Both the position numbers and the translations under genes were made by a program. Below the pieces are notes generated by a model that saw nothing but the letters and a program-made list of their open reading frames with translations, was not told where the DNA came from and did no database searches. This document shows, in pieces, positions 50,686 through 63,400 of a DNA stretch of 64,000 nt. Origin of the DNA: Ptiloglossa arizonensis (Eukaryota; Arthropoda; Insecta; Hymenoptera; Colletidae); assembly GCF_051014685.1 (NCBI RefSeq), contig NW_027478905.1, forward strand, positions 186,001 through 250,000, written 5' to 3'. The stretch's first letter is position 1. Each line of letters opens with the position of its first letter.

Positions 50686-51341
50686 GACCTAACCCAAAAA
50701 TTCCTATTGTAACTGAAAGTAGAAACTCGTCCGATTACAACGGTATGTGTATTTTTTCGCTAGGCCATTCTGGTTAAGCGTTTGGAGCAGCAGAAATGCG
50801 AAAAATTTTTTGCCTTCTCAACCATTTCTTGGCTTCAAACTCTCATATCTCGCGAACGGATTGACCTAACCCAAAAATTCCTATTGCATCTGAAAGTAGA
50901 AACACGCCCGATTACAGCGGTATGTGTATTTTTTCCCTAGGCCATTCTGGTTATGCGTTTGGGGCAGCAGAAGTGCGAAAAATTTGTTGTCTTGTCAACC
51001 ATTTCTTAGCTTCAAAGTCCCATATCTCGCGAACGGAATGACCTAACCCAAAAATTCCTATTGTAACTGAAAGTAGAAACTCGTCCGATTACAACGGTAT
51101 GTGTATTTTTTCGCTAGGCCATTCTGGTTAAGCGTTTGGAGCAGCAGAAATGCGAAAAATTTTTTGCCTTCTCAACCATTTCTTGGCTTCAAACTCTCAT
51201 ATCTCGCGAACGGATTGACCTAACCCAAAAATTCCTATTGCATCTGAAAGTAGAAACACGCCCGATTACAGCGGTATGTGTATTTTTTCCCTAGGCCATT
51301 CTGGTTATGCGTTTGGGGCAGCAGAAGTGCGAAAAATTTGT
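50686..51341. repeat. 354-bp dimer tandem duplication
   Basis: Copy 1 is 50,686-51,039 and copy 2 starts at 51,040. The rare aacacgcccg variant lies at 50,901 and 51,255, and gcagaaatgcg is shared. The copies part near 51,341, where gtcttctcaacc replaces gtcttgtcaacc. The left edge falls at gaacgga(t/a)tgacc. Confidence 0.85.
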
Positions 51342-52054
51342 TGTCTTCTCAACCATTTCTTAGCTTCAAGGTCCCATATCTCGCGAACGGATTGACCAAA
51401 CCCAAAAATTCCTGCTGCGTCTGAAAGTAGAAACTAGCCCGATTACAACTGTATGCGTATTTTTTCCCTAGGCCATTCTGGTTAAGCGCTGGAGCAGCAG
51501 AAGTGCGACAAATTTGTTGTCTTCTCAACCATTTCTTAGCTTCAGACTCCCATATCTCGCGAACGGATTGACCAAACCCAAAAATTCCTGCTGCGTCTGA
51601 ACGTAGAAACTCGCCCGATTACAACTGTATGCGTATTTTTTCCCTAGGCCAACCTGGTCAAGCCATTGGAGCAGCAGAAGTGCGAAAAATTTGTTGTCTT
51701 GTCAACCATTTCTTAGCTACAAAGTCCCATATCTCGCGAACGGATTGACCTAACCCAAAAGTTCCTATTACACCTGAAAGTAGAAACTCGCCCGATTACA
51801 ACGGTATGTGTATTTTTTCCCCAAGCCATTCTGGTTAAGAGTTTGGAGCAGCAGAATTGCGAAAAATTTTATGCCTTCTCAACCATTTCTTGGCTTCAAA
51901 CTCCCATATCTCGCGAACGGATTGACCTAACCCAAAAATTCCTATTGCGTCTGATAGTACAAACTCGCACGATTACAACGGTATGTGTTTTTTTTCCCTA
52001 GCCCATTCTGGTTAAGCGATTGGAGCAGCAGAAGTGCGAAAAATTTGTTGTCTC
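51342..52054. repeat. Four monomers paired with about 60,545-61,257
   Basis: The rare variants cttcagactccc (51,541 against 60,744, offset 9,203 bp, 52 monomers) and ctgatagtacaaac (51,952 against about 61,155) are shared in order. Differences such as ctgaacgtagaaac (51,597) and gttaagagtttgg (51,835) are private to this copy. Confidence 0.7.
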
Positions 52055-53514
52055 GTCAACCATTTCTTAGCTTCAAAGTCCCATATCTCGCGAACGGATT
52101 GACCTAACCCAAAAGTTCCTATTGTAACTGAAAGCAGAAACTCGTCCGATTACAACGGTATGGGTATTTTATCCCTAGGCCATTCTGGTTAAGTTTTTGG
52201 AGCAGCAGAATTGCGAAGAATTTTTTGCTTTCTCAACCATTTCTTGGCTTCAAACTCCCATATCTCGCGAACGGATTGACCTAACCCAAAAATTCCTGTT
52301 GCGTCTGAAATTAGAAGCTCTCCCGATTACAACGGTATGTGTATTTTTTCGCTAGGCCATTCTGGTTAAGCGTTTGGAGCAGCAGAATTGCGAAAAATTT
52401 TTTGCCTTCTCAACCATTTCTTGGCTTCAAACTCTCATATCTCGCGAACGGATTGACCTAACCCAAAAATTCCTATTGCATCTGAAAGTAGAAGCTCGCC
52501 CGATTACAGCGGTATGTGTATTTTTTCCCTAGGCCATTCTGGTTATGCGTTTGGAGCAGCAGAAGTGCGAAAAATTTGTTGTCTTCTCAACCATTTCTTA
52601 GCTTCAAAGTCCCATATCTCGCGAACGGATTGACCTAACCCAAAAATTCCTATTGCATCTGAAAGTAGAAACTCGCCCGATTACAACGGTATGTGAATTT
52701 TTTCCCTAGGCCATTCTGGTTAAGCAATTGGAGCAGCAGAAGTGCGAAAAATTTGTTGTCTTGTCAACCATTTCTTAGCTTCAAAGTCCCATATCTCGCG
52801 AACGGATTGACCTAACCCAAAAGTTCCTATTGTAACTGAAAGCAGAAACTCGTCCGATTACAACGGTATGGGTATTTTATCCCTAGGCCATTCTGGTTAA
52901 GTTTTTGGAGCAGCAGAATTGCGAAGAATTTTTTGCTTTCTCAACCATTTCTTGGCTTCAAACTCCCATATCTCGCGAACGGATTGACCTAACCCAAAAA
53001 TTCCTGTTGCGTCTGAAATTAGAAACTCTCCCGATTACAACGGTATGTGTATTTTTTCGCTAGGCCATTCTGGTTAAGCATTTGGAGCAGCAGAATTGCG
53101 AAAAATTTTTTGCCTTCTCAACCATTTCTTGGCTTCAAACTCTCATATCTCGCGAACGGATTGACCTAACCCAAAAATTCCTATTGCATCTGAAAGTAGA
53201 AGCTCGCCCGATTACAGCGGTATGTGTATTTTTTCCCTAGGCCATTCTGGTTATGCGTTTGGAGCAGCAGAAGTGCGAAAAATTTGTTGTCTTCTCAACC
53301 ATTTCTTAGCTTCAAAGTCCCATATCTCGCGAACGGATTGACCTAACCCAAAAATTCCTATTGCATCTGAAAGTAGAAACTCGCCCGATTACAACGGTAT
53401 GTGAATTTTTTCCCTAGGCCATTCTGGTTAAGCGATTGGAGCAGCAGAAGTGCGAAAAATTTGTTGTCTTGTCAACCATTTCTTAGCTTCAAAGTCCCAT
53501 ATCTCGCGAACGGA
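52055..53514. repeat. 708-bp, 4-monomer tandem duplication
   Basis: Copy 1 is 52,055-52,762 and copy 2 runs from 52,763 to about 53,514. The private ttgcgaagaattttttgc junction, preceded by gttaagtttttgg, occurs at 52,211 and 52,919. Differences seen include agaagctctccc against agaaactctccc, gcaattgg (52,724) against gcgattgg, and gcatttgg (53,078) against gcgtttgg. The right edge is set by gaacggaatgacc at 53,515. Confidence 0.85.
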
Positions 53515-54299
53515 ATGACCTAACCCAAAAATTCCTATTGTAACTGAAAGTAGAAACTCGTCCGATTACAACGGTATGTGCATTTTTTCGCTAGGCCATT
53601 CTGGTTAAGCGTTTGGAGCAGCAGAATTGCGAAAAATTTTTTGCCTTCTCAACCATTTCTTGGCTTCAAACTCTCATATCTCGCGAACGGATTGACCTAA
53701 CCCAAAAATTCCTATTGCATCTGAAAGTAGAAACTCGCCCGATTACAGCGGTATGTGTATTTTTTCCCTAGGCCATTCTGGTTATGCGTTTGGGGCAGCA
53801 GAAGTGCGAAAAATTTGTTGTCTTCTCAACCATTTCTTAGCTTCAAGGTCCCATATCTCGCGAACGGATTGACCAAACCCAAAAATTGCTGCTGCGTCTG
53901 AAAGTAGAAACTAGCCCGATTACAACTGTATGCGTATTTTTTCCCTAGGCCATTCTGGTTAAGCGCTGGAGCAGCTGAAGTGCGACAAATTTGTTGTCTT
54001 CTCAACCATTTCTTAGCTTCAAACTCCCATATCTCGCGAGCGGATTGAACTAACCCAAAAATTCTTATTACATCTGAAAGTAGAAACTCGCCCGATTACA
54101 ACGGTATGTGTATTTTTTCCCCCGGCCATTCTGGTTAAGCGTTTGGAGCAGCAGAATTGCGAAAAATTTTTTGCTTTCTCAACCATTTCTTGGCTTCAAA
54201 CTCCCATATCTCGCGAACGGATTGACCTAACCCAAAAATTCCTGTTGCGTCTGAAATTAGAACCTCTCCCGATTACAACGGTATGTGTATTTTTTCCCT
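53515..54299. repeat. Four to five monomers paired with about 62,360-63,148
   Basis: The order of monomers, including ttggggcagcag, aaaaattgctgctgcg and cgctggagcag followed by gaactaac, is repeated downstream at 62,360-63,148. The aggacattctgg variant at 54,301 pairs with 63,149 (offset 8,848 bp, 50 monomers). Private differences include gcagctgaag here (about 53,973) against gcagcacaag downstream. Confidence 0.7.
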
Positions 54300-57200
54300 A
54301 GGACATTCTGGTTAAGCGTTTGGAGCAGCAGAATTGCGAAAAATTTTTTGCCTTCCCAACCATTTCTTTGCTTCAAACTCTCATATCTCGCGAACGGATT
54401 GACCTAACCCAAAAATTCCTGCTGCGTCTGAAAGTAGAAACTCGCCCGATTACAACTGTATGCGTATTTTTTCCCTAGGCCATTCTGGTCAAGCGTTTGG
54501 AGCAGCAGAAGTGCGAAAAATTAGTTGTCTTCTCAACCATTTCTTAGCTTCAAACTCCCATATCTCGCGAACGGATTGACCTAACCAAAAAATTCCTATT
54601 GTAACTGAAAGTAGAAACTCGTCCGATTACAACGGTATTTGTATTTTATCCCTTGGCCATTCTGGTTAAGCGTTTTGAGCAGCAGAAGTGCGAAAAATTT
54701 ATTGTCTTCTCAACCATTTCTTAGCTTCAAAGTCCCATATCTCGCGAACGGATTGTCCTAACCCAAAAGTTCCTATTACATCTGAAAGTAGAATCTCGCC
54801 CGATTACAACGGTATGTGTATTTTTTCCCCAGGCCACTCTGGTTAAGCGTTTGGAGCAGCAGAATTGCGAAAAATTTTTTGCTTTCTCAACCATTTCTTG
54901 GCTTCAAACTCCCATATCTCGCGAACGGATTGACCTAACCCAAAAATTCCTGTTGCGTCTGAAATTAGAAACTCTCCCGATTACAACGGTATGTGTATTT
55001 TTTCGCTAGGCCATTCTGGTAAAGCGTTTGGAGCAGCAGAATTGCGAAAAATTTTTTGCCTTCTCAACCATTTCTTGGCTTCAATCTCTCATATCTCGCG
55101 AATGGATTGACCTAACCCAAAAATTCCTATTGCATCTGAAAGTAGAAACTCGCCCGATTACAGCGGTATGTGTATTTTTTCCCTAGGCCATTCTGGTTAT
55201 GCGTTTCGGGCAGCAGAAGTGCGAAAAATTTGTTGTCTTCTCAACCATTTCTTAGCTTCAAAGTCCCATATCTCGCGAGCGGATTGAACTAACCCAAAAA
55301 TTCCTATTACATCTGAAAGTAGAAACTCGCCCGATTACAACGGTATGTGTATTTTTTCCCCAGGCCATTCTGGTTTAGCGTTTGGAGCAGCAGAATTGCG
55401 AAAAATTTTTTGCTTTCTCAACGATTTCTTGGCTTCAAACTCCCATATCTCGCGAACGGATTGACCTAACCCAAAAATTCCTGTTGCGTCTGAAATTAGA
55501 AACTCTCCCGATTACAACGGTATGTGTATTTTTTTCGCTAGGCCATTCTGGTTAAGCGTTTGGAGCAGCAGAATTGCGAAAAATTTTTTGCCTTCTCAAC
55601 CATTTCTTGGCTTCAAACTCTCATATCTCGCGAACGGATTGACCTTACCCAAAAATTCCTGCTGCGTCTGAAAGTAGAAACTCGCCCGAATACAACTGTA
55701 TGCGTATTTTTTCCCTAGGCCATTCTGGTTAAGCGTTTGGAGCAGCAGAAGTGCGAAAAATTAGTTGTCTTCTCAACCATTTCTTAGCTTCAAACTCCCA
55801 TATCTCGCGAACGGATTGAACGAACCCAAAAATTCCTATTGCATCTGAAAGTAGAAACTCGCCCGATTACAACGGTATGTGTATTTTTTCCCTAGGCCAT
55901 TCTGGTTAAGCGTTTGGAGCAGCAGAATTGCGAAAAATTTTTTGCCTTCTCATCCATTTCTTGGCTTCAAACTCCCATATCTCGCGAACGGATTGACCTA
56001 ACCCAAAAATTCCTATTGCGTCTGAAAGTAGAAACTCGCCCGATTACAGCGGTATGTGTATTTTTTCCATAGGCCATTCTGGTTAAGCGTTTGGAGCAGC
56101 AGAATTGCGAAAAATTTTATGCCTTTTCAACCATTTCTTGGCTTCAAACTCCCATATCTCGCGAACGGATTGACCTAACCCAAAAATTCCTATTGCGTCT
56201 GAAAGTACAAACTCGCACGATTACAACGGTATGTGTATTTTTTCCCTAGCCCATTCTGGTTAAGCGATTGGAGCAGCAGAAGTGCGAAAAGTTTGTTGTC
56301 TCGTCAACCATTTGTTAGCTTCAAAGTCCCATATCTCGCGAACGGATTGACCTAACCCAAAAGTTCCTATTGTAACTGAAAGCAGAAACTCGTCCGATTA
56401 CAACGGTATGGGTATTTTATCCCTAGGCCATTCTGGTTAAGCTTTTGGAGCAGCAGAAGTGCGAATAATTTGTTGTCTTCTCAACCATTTCTTAGCTTCA
56501 AAGTCCCATATCTCGCGAACGGATTGTCCAAACCCAAAAATTCCTGCTGCGTCTGAAAGTAGAAACTCGCCCGATTACAACTGTATGCGTATTTTTTCAC
56601 TAGGCCATTCTGGTTAAGCGATAGGAGCAGCAGAAGTGCGAAAAATTGGTTGTCTTGTCAACCATTTCTTAGCTTCAAAGTCCCATATCTCGCGAACGGA
56701 TTGACCTAACCCAAAAATTCCTATTGCATCTGAAAGTAGAAACTCGCCCGATTACAGCGGTATGTGAATTTTTTCCCTAGGCCATTCTGGTTAAGCGTTT
56801 GGAGCAGCAGAATTGCGAAAAATTTTTTGCCTTCTCAACCATTTCTTTGCTTCAAACTCTCATATCTCGCGAACGGATTGACCTAACCCAAAAATTCCTG
56901 CTGCGTCTGAAAGTAGAAACTCGCCCGATTACAACTGTATGCGTATTTTTTCCCTAGGCCATTCTGGTTAAGCGTTTGGAGCAGCAGAAGTGCGAAAAAT
57001 TAGTTGTCTTCTCAACCATTTCTTAGCTTCAAACTCCCATATCTCGCGAACGGATTGACCTAACCCAAAAATTCCTATTGTAACTGAAAGTAGAAACTCG
57101 TCCGATTGCAACGGTATTTGTATTTTATCCCTTGGCCATTCTGGTTAAGCGTTTTGAGCAGCAGAAGTGCGAAAAATTTATTGTCTTCTCAACCATTTCT

Positions 57201-59275
57201 TAGCTTCAAAGTCCCATATCTCGCGAACGGATTGTCCTAACCCAAAAGTTCCTATTACATCTGAAAGTAGAATCTCGCCCGATTACAACGGTATGTGTAT
57301 TTTTTCCCCAGGCCACTCTGGTTAAGCGTTTGGAGCAGCAGAATTGCGAAAAATTTTTTGCTTTCTCAACCATTTCTTGGCTTCAAACTCCCATATCTCG
57401 CGAACGGATTGACCTAACCCAAAAATTCCTATTGCATCTGAAAGTAGAAACTCGTCCGATTACAGCGGTATGTGTATTTTTTCCCTAGGCCATTCTGGTT
57501 ATGCGTTTCGGGCAGCAGAAGCGCGAAAAATTTGTTGTCTTCTCAACCATTTCTTAGCTTCAAAGTCCCATATCTCGCGAATGGATTGACCAAACCGAAA
57601 AATTCCTGCTGCGTCTGAAAGTAGAAACTCGCCCGATTACAACTGTATGCGTATTTTTTCCCTAGGCCATTCTGGTTAAGCGCTGGAGCAGCAGAAGTGC
57701 GACAAATTTGTTGTCTTCTCAACCATTTCTTAGCTTCAAACTCCCATATCTCGCGAGCGGATTGAACTAACCCAAAAATTCCTATTACATCTGAAAGTAG
57801 AAACTCGCCCGATTACAACGGTATGTGTATTTTTTCCCCAGGCCATTCTGCTTTAGCGTTTGGAGCAGCAGAATTGCGAAAAATTTTTTGCTTTCTCAAC
57901 GATTTCTTGGCTTCAAACTCCCATATCTCGCGAACGGATTGACCTAACCCAAAAATTCCTGTTGCGTCTGAAATTAGAAACTCTCCCGATTACAACGGTA
58001 TGTGTATTTTTTTCGCTAGGCCATTCTGGTTAAGCGTTTGGAGCAGCAGAATTGCGAAAAATTTTTTGCCTTCTCAACCATTTCTTGGCTTCAAACTCTC
58101 ATATCTCGCGAACGGATTGACCTTACCCAAAAATTCCTGCTGCGTCTGAAAGTAGAAACTCGCCCGATTACAACTGTATGCGTATTTTTTCCCTAGGCCA
58201 TTCTGGTTAAGCGTTTGGAGCAGCAGAAGTGCGAAAAATTAGTTGTCTTCTCAACCATTTCTTAGCTTCAAACTCCCATATCTCGCGAACGGATTGAACG
58301 AACCCAAAAATTCCTATTGCATCTGAAAGTAGAAACTCGCCCGATTACAACGGTATGTGTATTTTTTCCCTAGGCCATTCTGGTTAAGCGTTTGGAGCAG
58401 CAGAATTGCGAAAAATTTTTTGCCTTCTCATCCATTTCTTGGCTTGAAACACCCATATCTCGCGAACGGATTGACCTAACCCAAAAATTCCTATTGCGTC
58501 TGAAAGTAGAAACTCGCCCGATTACAGCGGTATGTGTATTTTTTCCATAGGCCATTCTGGTTAAGCGTTTGGAGCAGCAGAATTGCGAAAAATTTTATGC
58601 CTTTTCAACCATTTCTTGGCTTCAAACTCCCATATCTCGCGAACGGATTGACCTAACCCAAAAATTCCTATTGCGTCTGAAAGTACAAACTCGCACGATT
58701 ACAACGGTATGTGTATTTTTTCCCTAGCCCATTCTGGTTAAGCGATTGGAGCAGCAGAAGTGCGAAAAGTTTGTTGTCTCGTCAACCATTTCTTAGCTTC
58801 AAAGTCCCATATCTCGCGAACGGATTGACCTAACCCAAAAGTTCCTATTGTAACTGAAAGCAGAAACTCGTCCGATTACAACGGTATGGGTATTTTATCC
58901 CTAGGCCATTCTGGTTAAGCTTTTGGAGCAGCAGAAGTGCGAAAAATTTGTTGTCTTCACAACCATTTCTTAGCTTCAAAGTCCCATATCTCGCGAACGG
59001 ATTATCCAAACCCAAAAATTCCTGCTGCGTCTGAAAGTAGAAACTCGCCCGATTACAACTGTATGCGTATTTTTTCACTAGGCCATTCTGGTTAAGCGAT
59101 TGGAGCAGCAGAAGTGCGAAAAATTGGTTGTCTTGTCAACCATTTCTTAGCTTCAAAGTCCCATATCTCGCGAACGGATTGACCTAACCCAAAAATTCCT
59201 ATTGCATCTGAAAGTAGAAACTCGCCCGATTACAGCGGTATGTGAATTTTTTCCCTAGGCCATTCTGGTTAAGCG
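54300..59275. repeat. Tandem pair of a 14-monomer unit (about 2,478 bp)
   Basis: Copy 1 is about 54,300-56,778 and copy 2 about 56,779-59,275. Shared private variants include gcgttttgagcag (54,671/57,150), tctcatccatttc (55,949/58,427), gtatttttttcgctagg, ttttttccataggcc and ttttttcactagg. Equal length hides two compensating events. Copy 1 has a gttgcgtctgaaattag monomer near 54,950 that copy 2 lacks, while copy 2 has an extra cgctggagcag monomer near 57,680. The unit edges are approximate. Confidence 0.85.
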
Positions 59276-59433
59276 ATTGGAGCAGCAGAATTGCGAAAAA
59301 TTTGTTGTCTTGTCAACCATTTCTTAGCTTCAAAGTCCCATATCTCGCGAACGGAATGACCTAACCCAAAAATTCCTATTGCATCTGAATGTAGAAACTC
59401 GCCCGATTACATCGGTATGTGTATTTTTTCCCA

Positions 59434-60495
59434 AGGCCATTCTGGTTATGCGTTTGGGGCAGCAGAAGTGCGAAAAATTTGTTGTCTTCTCAACCACTTC
59501 TTAGCTTCAAAGTCCCATATCTCGCGAACGGATTGACCTAACCAAAAAATTCCTATTGCATCTGAATGTAGAAACTCGCCCGATTACATCGGTATGTGTA
59601 TTTTTTCCCAAGGCCATTCTGGTTAAGCGATTGGAGCAGCAGAAGTGCGAAAAATTGGTTGTCTTGTCAACCATTTCTTAGCTTCAAAGTCCCATATCTC
59701 GCGAACGGAATGACCTAACCCAAAAATTCCTTTTGTAACTGAAAGTAGAAACTCGTCCGATTACAACGGTATGTGTATTTTTTCGCTAGGCCATTCTGGT
59801 TAAGCGTTTGGAGCAGCAGAATTGCGAAAAATTTTTTACCTTCTCAACCATTTCTTGGCTTCAAACTCTCATATCTCGCGAACGCATTGACCTAACCCAA
59901 AAATTCCTATTGCATCTGAAAGTAGAAGCTCGCCCGATTACAGCGGTATGTGTATTTTTTCCCTAGGCCATTCTGGTTATGCGTTTGGGGCAGCAGAAGT
60001 GCGAAAAATTTGTTGTCTTCTCAACCACTTCTTAGCTTCAAAGTCCCATATCTCGCGAACGGATTGACCTAACCAAAAAATTCCTATTGCATCTGAATGT
60101 AGAAACTCGCCCGATTACATCGGTATGTGTATTTTTTCCCAAGGCCATTCTGGTTAAGCGATTGGAGCAGCAGAAGTGCGAAAAATTTGTTGTCTTGTCA
60201 ACCATTTCTTAGCTTCAAGGTCCCATATCTCGCGAACGGAATGACCTAACCCAAAAATTCCTATTGTAACTGAAAGTAGAAACTCGTCCGATTACAACGG
60301 TATGTGTATTTTTTCGCTAGGCCATCCTGGTTAAGCGTTTGGAGCAGCAGAAATGCGAAAAATTTTTTGCCTTCTCAACCATTTCTTGGCTTCAAACTCT
60401 CATATCTCGCGAACGGATTGACATAACCCAAAAATTCCTATTGCATCTGAAAGTAGAAACACGCCCGATTACAGCGGTATGTGTATTTTTTCCCT
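59434..60495. repeat. 531-bp, 3-monomer tandem duplication
   Basis: Copies are 59,434-59,964 and 59,965-60,495. The rare caaccacttcttagc (59,491/60,022) and the ttacatcgg plus cccaaggcc combination are shared. The upstream monomer at 59,376-59,440 also carries gaatgtagaaac and ttacatcgg, which suggests an earlier single-monomer step. The last part of copy 2 differs (aacacgcccg against aagctcgcccg). Confidence 0.82.
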
Positions 60496-63400
60496 AGGCC
60501 ATTCTGGTTATGCGTTTGGGGCAGCAGAAGTGCGAAAAATTTGTTGTCTTCTCAACCGTTTCTTAGCTTCAAGGTCCCATATCTCGCGAACGGATTGACC
60601 AAACCCAAAAATTCCTGCTGCGTCTGAAAGTAGAAACTAGCCCGATTACAACTGTATGCGTATTTTTTCCCTAGGCCATTCTGGTTAAGCGCTGGAGCAG
60701 CAGAAGTGCGACAAATTTGTTGTCTTCTCAACCATTTCTTAGCTTCAGACTCCCATATCTCGCGAACGGATTGACCAAACCCAAAAATTCCTGCTGCGTC
60801 TGAAAGTAGAAACTCGCCCGATTACAACTGTATGCGTATTTTTTCCCTAGGCCAACCTGGTCAAGCCATTGGAGCAGCAGAAGTGCGAAAAATTTGTTGT
60901 CTTGTCAACCATTTCTTAGCTTCAAAGTCCCATATCTCGCGAACGGATTGACCTAACCCAAAAGTTCCTATTACATCTGAAAGTAGAAACTCGCCCGATT
61001 ACAACGGTATGTGTATTTTTTCCCCAGGCCATTCTGGTTAAGCGTTTGGAGCAGCAGAATTGCGAAAAATTTTATGCCTTCTCAACCATTTCTTGGCTTC
61101 AAACTCCCATATCTCGCGAACGGATTGACCTAACCCAAAAATTCCTATTGCGTCTGATAGTACAAACTCGCACGATTACAACGGTATGTGTTTTTTTTCC
61201 CTAGCCCATTCTGGTTAAGCGATTGGAGCAGCAGAAGTGCGAAAAATTTGTTGTCTCGTCAACCATTTCTTAGCTTCAAAGTCCCATATCTCGCGAACGG
61301 ATTGACCTGACCCAAAAGTTCCTATTGTAACTGAAAGCAGAAACTCGTCCGATTACAACGGTATGGGTATTTTATCCCTAGGCCATTCTGGTTAAGTTTT
61401 TGGAGCAGCAGAAGTGCGAAAAATTTGTTGTCTTCTCAACCATTTCTTAGCTTCAAAGTCCCATATCTCGCGAACGGATTGTCCAAACCCAAAAATTCCT
61501 GCTGCGTCTGAAAGTAGAAACTCGCCCGATTACAACTGTATGCGTATTTTTTCCCTAGGCCATTCTGGTTAAGCGATTGGAGCAGCAGAAGTGCGAAAAA
61601 TTTGTTGTCTTGTCCACCATTTCTTAGCTTCAAAGTCCCATATCTCGCGAACGGATTGACCTAACCCAAAAGTTCCTATTACATCTGAAAGTAGAATCTC
61701 GCCCGATTACAACGGTATGTGTATTTTTTCCCCAGGCCATTCTGGTTAAGCGTTCGAAGCAGCAGAATTGCGAAGAATTTTTTGCTTTCTCAACCATTTC
61801 TTGGCTTCAAACTCCCATATCTCGCGAACGGATTGACCTAACGCAAAAATTCCTGTTGCGTCTGAAATTAGAAACTCTCCCGATTACAACGGTATGTGTA
61901 TTTTTTCGCTAGGCCATTCTGGTTAAGCGTTTGGAGCAGCAGAATTGCGAAAAATTTTTTGCCTTCTCAACCATTTCTTGGCTTCAAACTCTCATATCTC
62001 GCGAACGGATTGACCTAACCCAAAAATTCCTATTGCATTTGAAAGTAGAAGCTCGCCCGATTACAGCGGTATGTGTATTTTTTCCCTAGGCCATTCTGGT
62101 TATGCGTTTGGAGCAGCAGAAGTGCGAAAAATTTGTTGTCTTCTCAACCATTTCTTAGCTTCAAAGTCCCATATCTCGCGAACGGATTGACCTAACCCAA
62201 AAATTCCTATTGCATCTGAAAGTAGAAACTCGCCCGATTACAACGGTATGTGAATTTTTTCCCTAGGCCATTCTGGTTAAGCGATTGGAGCAGCAGAAGT
62301 GCGAACAATTTGTTGTCTTGTCAACCATTTCTTAGCTTCAAAGTCCCATATCTCGCGAACGGAATGACCTAACCCAAAAATTCCTATTGTAACTGAAAGT
62401 AGAAACTCGTCCGATTACAACGGTATGTGTATTTTTTCGCTAGGCGTTCTGGTTAAGCGTTTGGAGCAGCAGAATTGCGAAAAATTTTTTGCCTTCTCAA
62501 CCATTTCTTGGCTTCAAACTCTCATATCTCGCGAACGGATTGACCTAACCCAAAAATTCCTATTGCATCTGAAAGTAGAAACTCGCCCGATTACAGCGGT
62601 ATGTGTATTTTTTCCCTAGGCCATTCTGGTTATGCGTTTGGGGCAGCAGAAGTGCGAAAAATTTGTTGTCTTCTCAACCATTTCTTAGCTTCAAGGTCCC
62701 ATATCTCGCGAACGGATTGACCAAACCCAAAAATTGCTGCTGCGTCTGAAAGTAGAAACTAGCCCGATTACAACTGTATGCGTATTTTTTCCCTAGGCCA
62801 TTCTGGTTAAGCGCTGGAGCAGCACAAGTGCGACAAATTTGTTGTCTTCTCAACCATTTCTTAGCTTCAAACTCCCATATCTCGCGAGCGGATTGAACTA
62901 ACCCAAAAATTCCTATTACATCTGAAAGTAGAAACTCGCCCGATTACAACGGTATGTGTATTTTTTCCCCAGGCCATTCTGGTTAAGCGTTTGGAGCAGC
63001 AGAATTGCGAAAAATTTTTTGCTTTCTCAACCATTTCTTGGCTTCAAACTCCAATATCTCGCGAACGGATTGACCTAACCCAAAAATTCCTGTTGCGTCT
63101 GAAATTAGAACCTCTCCCGATTACAACGGTATGTGTATTTTTTCCCTAGGACATTCTGGTTAAGCGTTTGGAGCAGCAGAATTGCGAAAAATTTTTTGCC
63201 TTCTCAACCATTTCTTTGCTTCAAACTCTCATATCTCGCGAACGGATTGACCTAACCCAAAAATTCCTGCTGCATCTGAAAGTAGAACCTCGCCCGATTA
63301 CAACTGTATGCGTATTTTTTCCCTAGGCCATTCTGGTTAAGCGTTTGGAGCAGCAGAAGTGCGAAAAATTAGTTGTCTTCTCAACCATTTCTTAGATTCA

